From: JBNJEM01 sp051745935
GTDB taxonomy: Bacteria; Planctomycetota; Planctomycetia; Pirellulales; Pirellulaceae
Direction: 5' to 3'
Length of the DNA: 11,267 nucleotides
Assembly: GCA_051745935.1 (NCBI GenBank)
Contig: JBNJEM010000203.1
Coordinates: forward strand, 1-11,267
Shown: in pieces, positions 4,973 to 11,267 of the stretch
How positions within the stretch are numbered: the stretch's first letter is position 1
Layout: every line of letters begins with the position of its first letter
Translations under genes and position numbers: made by a program
Notes under the pieces: model-generated
Seen by the model: the letters and a program-made list of their open reading frames with translations, nothing else
Databases searched by the model: none
Told to the model about the DNA's origin: nothing

Positions 4973-5001
4973 ATCTCAATCGAACATGACACGCGTGTCA
5001 A
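4973..5001 (-). promoter_or_regulatory. Candidate promoter with 14-bp operator palindrome
   Basis: On the minus strand TTGACA (5001-4996) is a perfect -35 element, 17 bases before TGAGAT (4978-4973), a poor -10. The perfect palindrome TGACACGCGTGTCA (5000-4987) overlaps the -35 element, so a dimeric regulator bound there would block transcription. Expected transcription start is about 40 bases before the TTG-started small gene. Confidence 0.38.
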
Positions 5002-6080
5002 TTTCCGGAGAGACTTCAAAAGCCGAAAATTCTGCCGTCACAGAGAAGCGAGCAGAAGCCCTGAAATCGAGATCCAACACACAGTATCACGAACAGGTGA
5101 AACTACCACCTTTGGTGACCGGTGCTGCCGCTCGCCCCGCCCGCGCTTCTGCCCATGAGACAGACAGTGTCGTCATCCAGATTCTTTTCTGGGGTGTCCT
5201 GGCCTGGGCCGTGGGTTCGGCAATCCTCGCTCTATGGCTGCTTCGAAGTTTACATCGGATCAGTCGTATTCGGCTTCACAGGCGCGACAGCACCGATCCC
5301 CGATTGATCGCCGCTGCCAGGCATGTCGAAGAGGCGTATGAAATGTCTGGACGTTTTCGCGTCTGCGAAGTCCCCGGTATGGCTGACCCTGTTTCGGTTG
5401 GGATCTCTCGACCGATTGTTCTCATGCCTGAGGGGCTAGCAAAGACGCTTGACAGCAGGCAACTTCTTTCCGTGTTGTTGCACGAAGCAGCGCATGTCGT
5501 CCGGCGCGACCCGTTCACGGCGGTTCTCCAGATGCTATCTCAAGCATTGTTTTGGTGGAAACCGGCGCTTCGGTACGTCAACGGCAAGATTTCTCAGCTG
5601 CGAGAACTGATTTGTGATGATTTCGCCATTCGTCACGGCGGGGACGGTACAGCACTTAGGCAGGCAATCTTGAAGACGGCGGAATGGCCTGCACTTCCTG
5701 ACGCCAAATGTGCCCTGACTCCGATGCTCCTTGACCGGCAAACTGAGCTGGAGCATCGTGTAGTCCGTCTGGGTCAACAGGGGCGAATGCTGGCTTCGGC
5801 CATGGGCCCCCGAGAATATGGGTCTCTGTTCGTATTTGCATTCTTCTTGTTGGCTGGAACAGCACTACCGGTGTTTCGTACCGAACGATTGGCAACTACC
5901 CTTGCACTCGCGGGCGAAGGGGAAGCTGGCGACTCGGACGTCGAGGGCCTGCTTCGCTTTTTCCAAGAGATCCGTCTTGGGTGCGCCTTCCGCGTATTTC
6001 TCGGCATAGACCGGATCGTCCATGGCGTACCGGGACTTCAGCAGCGAACAGCCGCTAAGACCGAACAGGCCGATCAGTAG
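4986..6080 (+). pseudogene. M56 (BlaR1-type) membrane metallopeptidase, truncated at both ends
   Basis: Frame of 364 residues from the ATG at 4986; earlier in-frame codons are antisense to the small gene at 4746-4925. Residues 63-88 form a membrane helix, and 161-176 contain the zinc site LSVLLHEAAHVVRRDP (His166, Glu167, His170), with Glu208 in RELICDD as third ligand. A second helix (about 278-297) follows. These are the hallmarks of M56 peptidases, which sense signals and cleave repressors such as BlaI. BlaR1-type proteins normally have two more N-terminal helices, missing here. From about residue 315 the frame runs antisense to a lipoprotein gene, so the natural C-terminus is lost. No ribosome site precedes the ATG and no BlaI-like gene is nearby. 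The core remains free of stops, so decay is recent or a short form is made. Confidence 0.68.
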
Positions 6081-6101
6081 AATGGCCACGGAATTAGGCA
6101 T
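5940..6101 (-). pseudogene. Truncated planctomycete-type lipoprotein
   Basis: From the ATG at 6101 the first 54 residues read as a typical lipoprotein start: hydrophobic MPNSVAILLIGLFG, lipobox Leu-Ser-Gly-Cys (Cys18), then SLLKSRYAMDDPVYAEKYAE and GAPKTDLLEKAKQALD. I recall this conserved N-terminus from longer planctomycete surface lipoproteins of unknown function. After residue 54 (about 5940) the frame runs 24 more codons to a stop at 5865, but these are antisense to the M56 gene and do not fit. The gene was therefore cut about a third or less of the way in. No good ribosome site is visible. A short secreted lipoprotein of 78 residues could still be produced. Confidence 0.62.
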
Positions 6102-6401
6102 ACGACGCTCGACGGTGACATCAGTCGTTCGAAGAGAAGATGGCCGAGATGCTTGTAACAGAACAGCGCGGTTACGTCAACTGATTTTTGGTGCTAGCGT
6201 CCGCTATCTCGCCGGTCGCTTTAGGCTACGGCCCTCTGTAAGCGTCGAACAGAATTGGGGCCGGCGCTCGTCGCGACCGTCGATCACTACCAAGTCGACT
6301 CCGTTTTTGTCTTTTTGGGTTGCGCATGCCACACAATTTGCGTCATCTATAATGTGACATGGTAGCATGCGTGAGCGCGAGTTGCAGTACTGGGGGTACT
6401 C
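6102..6401. other. Intergenic region upstream of the sigma-factor operon
   Basis: No well-supported gene. A minus-strand frame within 6204-6368 gives a 54-residue protein-like stretch (HIIDDANCVACATQKDKNGV and on to RRPQFCSTLTEGRS) without a ribosome site, and overlaps the candidate -10 element for the sigma gene. It may be another gene fragment. Confidence 0.35.
6348..6353 (+). promoter_or_regulatory. TATAAT -10 element before the sigma gene
   Basis: A perfect TATAAT lies about 48 bases before the GTG start of the sigma factor. No good -35 hexamer is found at 16-18 bases, so it may be a weak or activator-dependent promoter, or the operon may be read by its own ECF sigma from an unrecognised motif. 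Confidence 0.35.
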
Positions 6402-6917
6402 GTGACAGAAATACTCAAGTTCCTTGAAGCCCACGGAGATGCCCTGTTCGGACTGCTATATCGGATTACATTGCGCGAAGACGTTGCCGAGGATCTCATG
6501 CAAGAACTGTTCCTGAGACTGAGGGCAGCGGATGCATGTCGTACTGCGAGGAGTCCCTTGGCCTACGCACGCCGTACAGCACTACATCTTGCGTTTGATT
6601 GGCGGCGCAATCGAACTGAAGTTCTCGGTGTGGAACTTGGAGATCGAGAGTCGTCCGATGATGGGCCGTCCCCTCTAGAACGTCTTATTGAAGTCGAACA
6701 GATCCAAACGGTTCTCGAGGCCATGGCCGGCCTTTCACCTCGGGATCGTGAATTGCTCATGATGCATTACATCGAGCAGCAATCCTATGAGGCTCTAGCC
6801 CAGGACTTTGACAAGACGCCACATCAAATCCGCGCACTTTGCTACAAGGCGCTCGTTCAGTTACGCGAACTGCTCGCAGAGGCTTCTCAAAGAACCGATC
6901 GAGGAGGTCATCCATGA
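6402..6917 (+). CDS. ECF-type RNA polymerase sigma factor
   Basis: A 171-residue sigma-70-family protein starting with GTG at 6402, five bases after a GGGGG ribosome site. Region 2 spans about residues 6-72: DALFGLLYRITLREDVAEDL and MQELFLRL bind core polymerase, and YARRTALHLAFDWRRNR recognises the -10. After an acidic linker, region 4 (about 100-158: LEAMAGLSPRDRELLMMHYI, then YEALAQDFDKTPHQIRALCY) is the helix-turn-helix for the -35. The length is standard for extracytoplasmic-function sigma factors. Its TGA overlaps the next gene's ATG (ATGA), so the downstream membrane protein is translationally coupled, the arrangement of sigma factor and its membrane regulator. It presumably directs transcription of its own operon and other envelope genes. 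Confidence 0.92.
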   Translation: MTEILKFLEAHGDALFGLLYRITLREDVAEDLMQELFLRLRAADACRTARSPLAYARRTALHLAFDWRRNRTEVLGVELGDRESSDDGPSPLERLIEVEQIQTVLEAMAGLSPRDRELLMMHYIEQQSYEALAQDFDKTPHQIRALCYKALVQLRELLAEASQRTDRGGHP

Positions 6918-7861
6918 AAGATCGCACTGCGGCCGACGAAGTTCGCCTACTAGAGCAGCTCTCTACCGTCAAGCCTTCGCCTGAGGCTGTAAAAAAGGCT
7001 GTTGAACGCACACGTGATACTTTGACCAACATCGAGGTTCCTGCGGCGATTGTCCGTCGAGACAACGGGATGTGCAGCAACAGGCTTTCCTGCCGTATGG
7101 CTGCAGCAATCACAGCAGTACTGGCTGTGGCCATCGGTGGTGTGTGTCTCGTGTTTTTTGCCGTTCCTGGACCAAAGAGTGCATTTGCGCGAGTACAAGC
7201 CGCTATTGATCGAGTGCCCTGCATGACGTTTTCAGCGGATTTCATCAAAGCACCTGCGGGGGTGGTTGATACATCGAGGGCCCAACAAATGGTTGACCTT
7301 CCCCGGAACCGTGTTCGATGCGAATTTGCAGATGGTGAAAGAATTCACGTGACGGACCATAAACGGGGTGTATCGATGGCCCTTTATCCAACTCAAAAAC
7401 GCGCGGTCGTGGTCACGTACAATCACCGCTCGAAGCAACAGCCATCGTTCAGTGAGTTTCTGAAACAATTGCGTAACTGCGATGCCGATGCTGTAGAAGA
7501 ATTGAGCGATGGTTGCCTTAACGGACAGCCGGTGGAACGTTACCGGGTTCTTCCAGAGTCTGCAATATCGGGGGGCATAGAAATGCTCGTGTACGTGGAC
7601 TCAAATACACATCTCCCTGTGCAAATAGAATATGACACGGACAAGGTGGAAGGGGGGTTACATGTCGTGTGCAAGGATTTTTCGTATGACCGGCGCGATC
7701 CGTCGCTGTTCGAAGTTGTGCCCCCAAAGGGTTATCAAGTCGAGAGATATTCGACCTCCAAGTCTGGAAAATTGATAGACGAGTCTGGTAGGTTTGAGGA
7801 AATGCAGCCGGTATTTGACAATGGTGAGCAGGGGGGGCGTGCCGCAAACGGCGCCCAGTAA
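6914..7861 (+). CDS. Membrane protein with LolA-like exterior, probable anti-sigma factor
   Basis: A 315-residue protein from the ATG at 6914, with GAGGAGG ideally placed upstream and a 4-nt ATGA overlap with the sigma gene. Residues 1-60 are charged and cytoplasmic (EVRLLEQLSTVKPSPEAVKK), 62-84 form one membrane helix, and 90-315 lie outside. The exterior begins FARVQAAIDRVPCMTFSADF, the usual entry of LolA/LppX-like lipoprotein-carrier folds. It continues with strands that include VERYRVLPES, MLVYVDSNTHLPVQIEYDTD and DPSLFEVVPPKGY, a conserved ending of this fold. Anti-sigma function is inferred from coupling and topology; no classical zinc-binding His-x3-Cys-x2-Cys motif is present. The exterior may sense a lipid or lipoprotein signal. 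Confidence 0.78.
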   Translation: MKDRTAADEVRLLEQLSTVKPSPEAVKKAVERTRDTLTNIEVPAAIVRRDNGMCSNRLSCRMAAAITAVLAVAIGGVCLVFFAVPGPKSAFARVQAAIDRVPCMTFSADFIKAPAGVVDTSRAQQMVDLPRNRVRCEFADGERIHVTDHKRGVSMALYPTQKRAVVVTYNHRSKQQPSFSEFLKQLRNCDADAVEELSDGCLNGQPVERYRVLPESAISGGIEMLVYVDSNTHLPVQIEYDTDKVEGGLHVVCKDFSYDRRDPSLFEVVPPKGYQVERYSTSKSGKLIDESGRFEEMQPVFDNGEQGGRAANGAQ

Positions 7862-8004
7862 GGAAACGTTTGTGATTCACGTTGTGCCTTCCCAGATGGG
7901 GAGGTGCGGTTAGTCTAATGCTTGTCATGTACCGGTGGCTACTTTGCCTCGAATTGCTGTTGAGCCGCGTCTCTTAGTAATTAACTTCGTTGGAGAAGAT
8001 TCAC

Positions 8005-9006
8005 ATGTGTGGTTATTCGTCAACGTGCGCGACCGCTTTTCTGTTCGTCTCGGTGGTGGTGGGTTGTGGTCCCCCGGACATCAACCAAGCAGGCGGCACG
8101 ATCTACATCTACGAACTCGCCCGGGATCGTGATGGAGTGCCACCGCAATTGGATATCGCCACGAAAGAGGCAACGGTCTCTGTATTAGAGGAACGCCTCG
8201 ATCCCATTGGCACGCGAGGGATTCACGTTTACTTCAATGAAGCCGATCGCCTCGAAATTGCCGTACCAAGCCACGACGAGTCGCCGCGGCCCCAGGTCCA
8301 AGCGCTGGCAACGGCCACCGGTAGATTGCAGTTCCTAGTCCTGGCGAATCGAAGAGATCATGGGCAATTGATCGCAACGGCAAAGACAGCCAGAAGTACG
8401 GAGGTGAAGAAAGACGATACGGTCCTCGGACGCTGGGTCGACGTGGTGAAAAGGAAGGAATCCGGGAACCACACTTTGAGCATACCCGGCGACATTGGGG
8501 TCCTCCGCAACGGCAAAAGCGGAGAATTGGTGATCTTCTCGACTGAGGAGATACAGGGTATGGGCGGAGGACCGCATGTTCAGAATCACATCCTTCGCGA
8601 AAAAGGGATCACGGACCTGCAGGTGTTGGTGGTCGTAGAACATAATGCCGAACTACGTTTCCAGAGCAAACACCTTGCATCGGTCTCGGAAGCGGTCGAT
8701 GGAATGGGCGAGCCGTGTTTAGAGTTCGTGACGACCGAGGAGGGGGCCGAAATCCTGACGAATGTGACCAAAGCAAACCTGCCCGAACAAAGTGCGGGGT
8801 TCCATCGGAGGCTAGGCATCGTGCTGGATGACCAGTTGCTGTCTGCGCCGCGCATCGTAAGTACGATCAAAGATCGGGGGAAGATCACAGGCGATTTCAC
8901 TCGCCAGGAGATTCAACGGCTAGCTCGTATTCTCCAGGCTGGACAACTGCCTGTGCAACTGAGCAAGAAGCCGGTCAAGACGATTTCTGTGGATCCGAGT
9001 CCTTGA
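8005..9006 (+). CDS. SecD-like periplasmic lipoprotein without membrane domains
   Basis: A 333-residue protein from the ATG at 8005 (GGAGAAG six bases upstream; the in-frame TTG at 7990 has no ribosome site). The signal peptide ends at a lipobox, VVVGC (Cys21), so the mature protein should be lipid-anchored. Residues 55-88 (ATVSVLEERLDPIGTRGIHV and DRLEIAVP) match the SecD P1 base, and about 245-320 match its other half (LEFVTTEEGAEILTNVTKAN, RRLGIVLDDQLLSAPRI, GKITGDFTRQEIQRLARILQ, AGQLPVQL). SecD normally continues into five membrane helices that use proton force to help protein export; here the protein stops just before them. It is therefore a free periplasmic module of unknown role, 143 bases after the LolA-like gene and probably in the same regulon. 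Confidence 0.8.
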   Translation: MCGYSSTCATAFLFVSVVVGCGPPDINQAGGTIYIYELARDRDGVPPQLDIATKEATVSVLEERLDPIGTRGIHVYFNEADRLEIAVPSHDESPRPQVQALATATGRLQFLVLANRRDHGQLIATAKTARSTEVKKDDTVLGRWVDVVKRKESGNHTLSIPGDIGVLRNGKSGELVIFSTEEIQGMGGGPHVQNHILREKGITDLQVLVVVEHNAELRFQSKHLASVSEAVDGMGEPCLEFVTTEEGAEILTNVTKANLPEQSAGFHRRLGIVLDDQLLSAPRIVSTIKDRGKITGDFTRQEIQRLARILQAGQLPVQLSKKPVKTISVDPSP

Positions 9007-9339
9007 GAAACGGCAGGCGGCTGAAGCTATTGAGAGCGTGAGCGGGCAATTTGGCGGTAGACGGGTGAGCGACGCCGGGTCGCCGGGTGGACTGGATCCG
9101 AAGGGGCAAAGGGGATGGGTACATCTGCTGCGCATGAGCAGGCAACATGGCGAAATCGCACTCGCGACTACTCCATCATTGATGCATGTTGCAGTGGAGA
9201 TGGCATAAACATGATGCGATTTGTCTCTGACACAAACGCTACACTCCTTTTCCTCGCTTGCCTCCGCCGCCGCAAAGGTGCCTGTTCCCCTTCGCTCGAA
9301 CAGAGTGACACGAAGAACGAGACCCAAGGGGTACTGGAT
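9007..9339. other. Region without a supported gene
   Basis: I see no gene with a good ribosome site. A + frame from 9007 to about 9209 stays open with protein-like content (RQAAEAIESVSGQFGGRRVS, SRQHGEIALATTPSLMHVAV) but has no start, and may be fragmentary. ACTGGATCCG occurs at about 9091 and again at 9333, close to where the alpha-2-macroglobulin remnant begins. Confidence 0.35.
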
Positions 9340-9850
9340 CCGGCGAATCGACGACGCGGTCCACCGCCCGACCCACAAGGGCGTCTGGCGTTCCGCGCCC
9401 GCTAAAGGCCCGCGACCACGACGAGGCGACCAAGGCCGTTGCTTTGCAAATCATGCTGCAGAGCCAGATCCAAGAGGGCAAGGCGGAAGAGCGGATTTCG
9501 CGGTTGGAAAAGCGGATGACGGAACTGCCCGAGGCGATGCAGCCCATGATGGAAGCGGTGCTGGCCAACTGGTATTGGACATTTTCTCAACAGAACAAAT
9601 GGCGATTCGTTCGCCGGACTCAAACAGACCAGCCTCCAGTCCCATTTTGAGCCCCCCCAAAGACTTTTTAGCGTGGGAGATCAAGTCGACGGATACCGAC
9701 TCGCCCACCATCCGGGCGATCCATCTTTATCAACGTTTGATGCGGTTCCACAAGGCCAAACAACACGACATGGCGCTGGCAACTCAAACGGAGACACACA
9801 AACTCCGAGGGGCGAGCACAGCAGAGGGGGCGTCGTGCCCCCTAGCCTAA
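9340..9850 (+). pseudogene. Decayed alpha-2-macroglobulin-family gene fragment
   Basis: Three pieces of one protein family lie in order but in changing frames. At about 9343-9380 the frame used later gives RRIDDAVHRPTHKGVW, resembling the mature N-terminus. At 9408-9637 another frame gives ARDHDEATKAVALQIMLQSQ and continues RISRLEKRMTELPEAMQPMM, then EAVLANWYWTFSQQNKWRFV and RRTQTD. From about 9629 the first frame resumes with ASSPILSPPKDFLAWEIKST, then DTDSPTIRAIHLYQRLMRFH. I recognise these as the N-terminal region of large planctomycete alpha-2-macroglobulin (MG2/bacterial A2M) proteins, periplasmic or surface protease traps of well over 1,500 residues. Roughly 100 codons appear to be missing between the second and third pieces, and everything after about 9820 is gone. 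The gene is clearly non-functional. Confidence 0.62.
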
Positions 9851-9885
9851 AACCTGTGTGTCTTCGTTCCTGTGCAACTGACCGC

Positions 9886-9914
9886 TTGACGGTTAGGTAG
9901 CATTATGCTACCAT
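9886..9914 (+). promoter_or_regulatory. Toxin-antitoxin promoter with operator palindrome
   Basis: TTGACG (9886-9891) is followed after 17 bases by TACCAT (9909-9914). The perfect palindrome GGTAGCATTATGCTACC (9896-9912) fills the spacer and touches the -10. It is the natural operator for autorepression by the antitoxin. The antitoxin ATG at 9921 lies six bases after the -10, where transcription would begin, so the mRNA is probably leaderless; no ribosome site is visible. Confidence 0.6.
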
Positions 9915-9920
9915 CGTCTT

Positions 9921-10289
9921 ATGAGCCAACCAGTGAAACTTTCCGATGAACTTGTACTTGATGCTCGACTCACGTCGGAGGTCGCGGAACGGTCAATTGC
10001 AGGGCAGATCGAGTATTGGGCACAGTTGGGGCGGGCGATCGAGCCACTTCTGCAAGGTGCCCAGGCGCTTGCCTTGCGCCGGGCCGGGGCCGTCAAGCCG
10101 TTGTCGGAATGCCTGGACTCAATCGATACCGACGAGGGGCGGCGGCGAGTAGCCGACCATCTTCAGCGCCAGCCGTTTCCGCACTATGAACCCGCGCCGC
10201 ATGCACCGGGAATGCTTGTTCGGATTGACGCGGATGGGACGCGCACGGTAGGTAGGTTCGTCAATCGGCAGTTCCAGGAAACCGAGTGA
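9921..10289 (+). CDS. ParD-like antitoxin
   Basis: A 122-residue protein starting at ATG 9921. The first 45 residues, VKLSDELVLDARLTSEVAER followed by SIAGQIEYWAQLGRAIEPLL, are the ParD-like pattern: a DNA-binding ribbon-helix-helix in which a short strand (VKLSDELV) is followed by two helices and an 'R-S-x-x-x-Q-I-E-x-W' signature. This family commonly has an extended C-terminus, here HYEPAPHAPGMLVRIDADGT and RTVGRFVNRQFQ (about 92-120), expected to neutralise the toxin. It overlaps the toxin start by one base (TGATG), so translation is coupled. The palindrome just upstream is the likely binding site for autoregulation. Family membership is recalled from pattern. Confidence 0.82.
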   Translation: MSQPVKLSDELVLDARLTSEVAERSIAGQIEYWAQLGRAIEPLLQGAQALALRRAGAVKPLSECLDSIDTDEGRRRVADHLQRQPFPHYEPAPHAPGMLVRIDADGTRTVGRFVNRQFQETE

Positions 10290-10879
10290 TGGACTTCGCG
10301 CGGTTCGACAAGCGGCCGATTGTCGTCGCAGTCGCGGGGCCAAACGGTGCCGGAAAAACCACGTTTTTTCATGCTCATCTGGAGCGTGCTGCCTTGCCGC
10401 TTGTTAACGCGGACGTGCTGGCGCGCGAGTTGGATATCGACGCCTATGCCGCTGCTCGGCTTGCCGATGTGATCCGACGGGAACTCGTGAAACGACAAGA
10501 GAGTTTTGTCTTCGAAACGGTTCTTTCCGATCCCGTTGGCGACAGAGTCGCATTTTTGAAACGCGCGGCGGAGTCAGGTTACACCGTGGTCTTGTGTTTC
10601 ATCGGCATCGCTGGACCGGACGTCTCGGAAGACCGCGTCAGCATGCGGGTTTCGCAGGGCGGACATGAGGTACCCCACGACAAGCTTCAATCCCGCTACC
10701 CCCGCACACTCGCAAACCTGAAGCTCGCAATACAGCAGCTTCCACACGTCTTGATCTACGATAACGATGACTTGAGCAAACCGTACCGTCAAGTTGCGGT
10801 GTTTGAACAGGGATGTTTGTTGGCGTCCCGCGAACCGATTTCTGAATGGCTCAGACCGCTTCTGCCGTCGCAATCGTGA
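10289..10879 (+). CDS. Zeta-toxin-like P-loop kinase, toxin of the pair
   Basis: A 196-residue protein from the ATG at 10289 (a GTG three bases earlier is possible). VVAVAGPNGAGKTTFF (12-27) is a Walker A P-loop. VNADVLARELD (39-49) and ESFVFETVLS (71-80) match the substrate-binding and 'F-E-T' motifs of zeta toxins, and DRVSMRVSQGGHEVPHDKL (115-133) is the 'R-V-x-x-GGH-x-V-P' lid with catalytic arginines. Zeta toxins phosphorylate UDP-N-acetylglucosamine and poison cell-wall synthesis; shorter relatives of this kind are often annotated simply as zeta-like ATPases, and their substrate is untested. The gene is intact and coupled to the antitoxin. Its stop lies 18 bases from the end of a group II intron on the other strand. 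Confidence 0.85.
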   Translation: MDFARFDKRPIVVAVAGPNGAGKTTFFHAHLERAALPLVNADVLARELDIDAYAAARLADVIRRELVKRQESFVFETVLSDPVGDRVAFLKRAAESGYTVVLCFIGIAGPDVSEDRVSMRVSQGGHEVPHDKLQSRYPRTLANLKLAIQQLPHVLIYDNDDLSKPYRQVAVFEQGCLLASREPISEWLRPLLPSQS

Positions 10880-10896
10880 TTACCGAGGAAAAGGTG

Positions 10897-11267
10897 ATCG
10901 CACTAGGGGCGGCCGTTACCGGTCGCCCCCCGCACAGATCCGTACGTGAGGCATTTCCTCATACGGCTCTTGCCGCAATTCGGGCAGCCCAACGAAGACA
11001 GTCTGGCTTCTGCCGCGGCGCCCAGGCGGTGCACGGCGGCCGTGGGCTGGCGGGGTTCCGGGCCACGATGCGTCGCGGCCTCTTCCACGGGGGGCGAACG
11101 TGGCGGCACGTTCCGGCGGTTCGTCTCGGGAAAGGATTCCCGAGCTACGGGCGGCGGACGTCGCGGAGCTTCCCGGCGCTCCGGTAGCTTGGGACTCCGT
11201 CCCGAGACGGAAGGCCCGTTCACGCCCAGGCCCGCGTCACGCCGCCGCCAAGCTTTCAGAGGCTGGT
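10897..11267 (-). mobile_element. Group II intron, 3' part (runs off the window)
   Basis: The minus strand carries domain V (10969-10937) and domain VI (about 10930-10900) of a group II self-splicing intron, and ends at GCGAT (T at 10897), matching the 'AY' 3' end rule. The remaining 270 bases are GC-rich with local stems (CTCGGGAA/TTCCCGAG at 11125-11144; GGGAC/GTCCC near 11188), as in the variable part of domain IV. A minus-strand frame ends ASESLAAA then TGA at 11239-11237 and could be the tail of the intron-encoded reverse transcriptase, but ten codons are too few to call. A 106-residue minus-strand frame over 10903-11223 covers the RNA domains and is not a gene. The intron sits tail-to-tail with the toxin gene. 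Confidence 0.78.
10937..10969 (-). ncRNA. Group II intron domain V
   Basis: On the minus strand, 33 nt begin GAGCCGTATG and end CACGTACGGATC. The lower stem pairs GAGCCGTA with TACGGATC, with the catalytic AGC triad at positions 2-4, a two-base bulge (CG) before the 3' strand, and an upper stem TGAGG/CCTCA closed by a short A-rich loop. The third pair is G opposite A, where most introns have a G-U wobble. Domain VI follows: GGGGCG-A-CCG, GTAA tetraloop, CGG-C-CGCCCC, then an unpaired A seven bases from the intron end as likely branch point. Confidence 0.82.

Noticed and set aside
4761..4985. N-terminal extension of the M56 frame
   Set aside because: It is the antisense of a small gene with a strong ribosome site and shows no membrane helix expected for the missing M56 N-terminus.
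6204..6434. 76-residue minus-strand frame opposite the sigma promoter
   Set aside because: No ribosome site, it overlaps the sigma start and -10 element, and no family is recognised; kept only as a possible fragment.
7887..7904. CCTTCCC/GGGGAGG hairpin after the LolA-like gene as terminator
   Set aside because: The stem contains a wobble pair and there is no T-run; too weak to call.
10903..11223. 106-residue minus-strand frame with a Cys-x2-Cys pair
   Set aside because: It covers domains IV-VI of the group II intron; such frames over domain V recur as spurious predictions.
1..11267. tRNA, rRNA or CRISPR array
   Set aside because: No cloverleaf, rRNA-like segment or regularly spaced direct repeats seen on either strand.

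Overview
The window reads like an accessory region of a planctomycete chromosome. Several genes resemble families I associate with that phylum: a lipoprotein fragment with a Leu-Ser-Gly-Cys lipobox followed by SRYAMDDPVYAEKYAEGA, decayed pieces of an alpha-2-macroglobulin-type protein, an ECF sigma factor translationally coupled to a membrane protein with a LolA-like exterior, and an M56 metallopeptidase. The host assignment is an inference from family resemblance; no rRNA or housekeeping marker is present.

Layout. 1-226 is the 3' end of a MazG/phosphoribosyl-ATP pyrophosphohydrolase-like gene (+). 227-591 has interleaved inverted repeats and no clear gene. 592-3926 is a run of minus-strand genes separated by three hairpin-forming sites that look like integron attC recombination sites (946-1044, 2959-3049, 3438-3519). 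Reading leftwards, the cargo is a membrane-anchored acyl-carrier-like protein, a DUF2007-like protein, a helical protein plus a Tae4-like peptidoglycan amidase (apparently one gene split by a frameshift), an Mrr-like nuclease, a nonsense-broken gene, and a small two-helix membrane protein. At each attC-like site the preceding reading frame stops inside the site, as in integron cassettes. No integrase is present, so this is best described as a putative cassette array lacking integrase within this window.

3927-4315 has no gene I can support. 4316-4925 holds three small minus-strand genes behind a candidate promoter with a perfect 14-bp palindrome; one starts with TTG and is too short for ordinary gene finding. 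4986-6101 is a recombination scar: an N-terminally shortened M56 peptidase (+) runs tail-to-tail into a truncated lipoprotein gene (-). 6402-9006 is a + strand set of ECF sigma factor, coupled membrane-anchored LolA-like protein, and a lipoprotein made of SecD periplasmic domains. 9007-9340 has no supported gene, and 9340-9850 is the alpha-2-macroglobulin relic.

9886-10879 is a ParD-like antitoxin/zeta-like toxin pair with an operator palindrome inside its promoter and an apparently leaderless start. Eighteen bases beyond the toxin stop, 10897-11267 is the 3' part of a group II intron on the minus strand, recognised from its domain V and VI RNA; the intron continues beyond the window.

Overall this is a mosaic of mobile or conflict-related cargo (cassettes, toxin-antitoxin, intron, nuclease, amidase) and gene fragments around one intact signalling/envelope operon.
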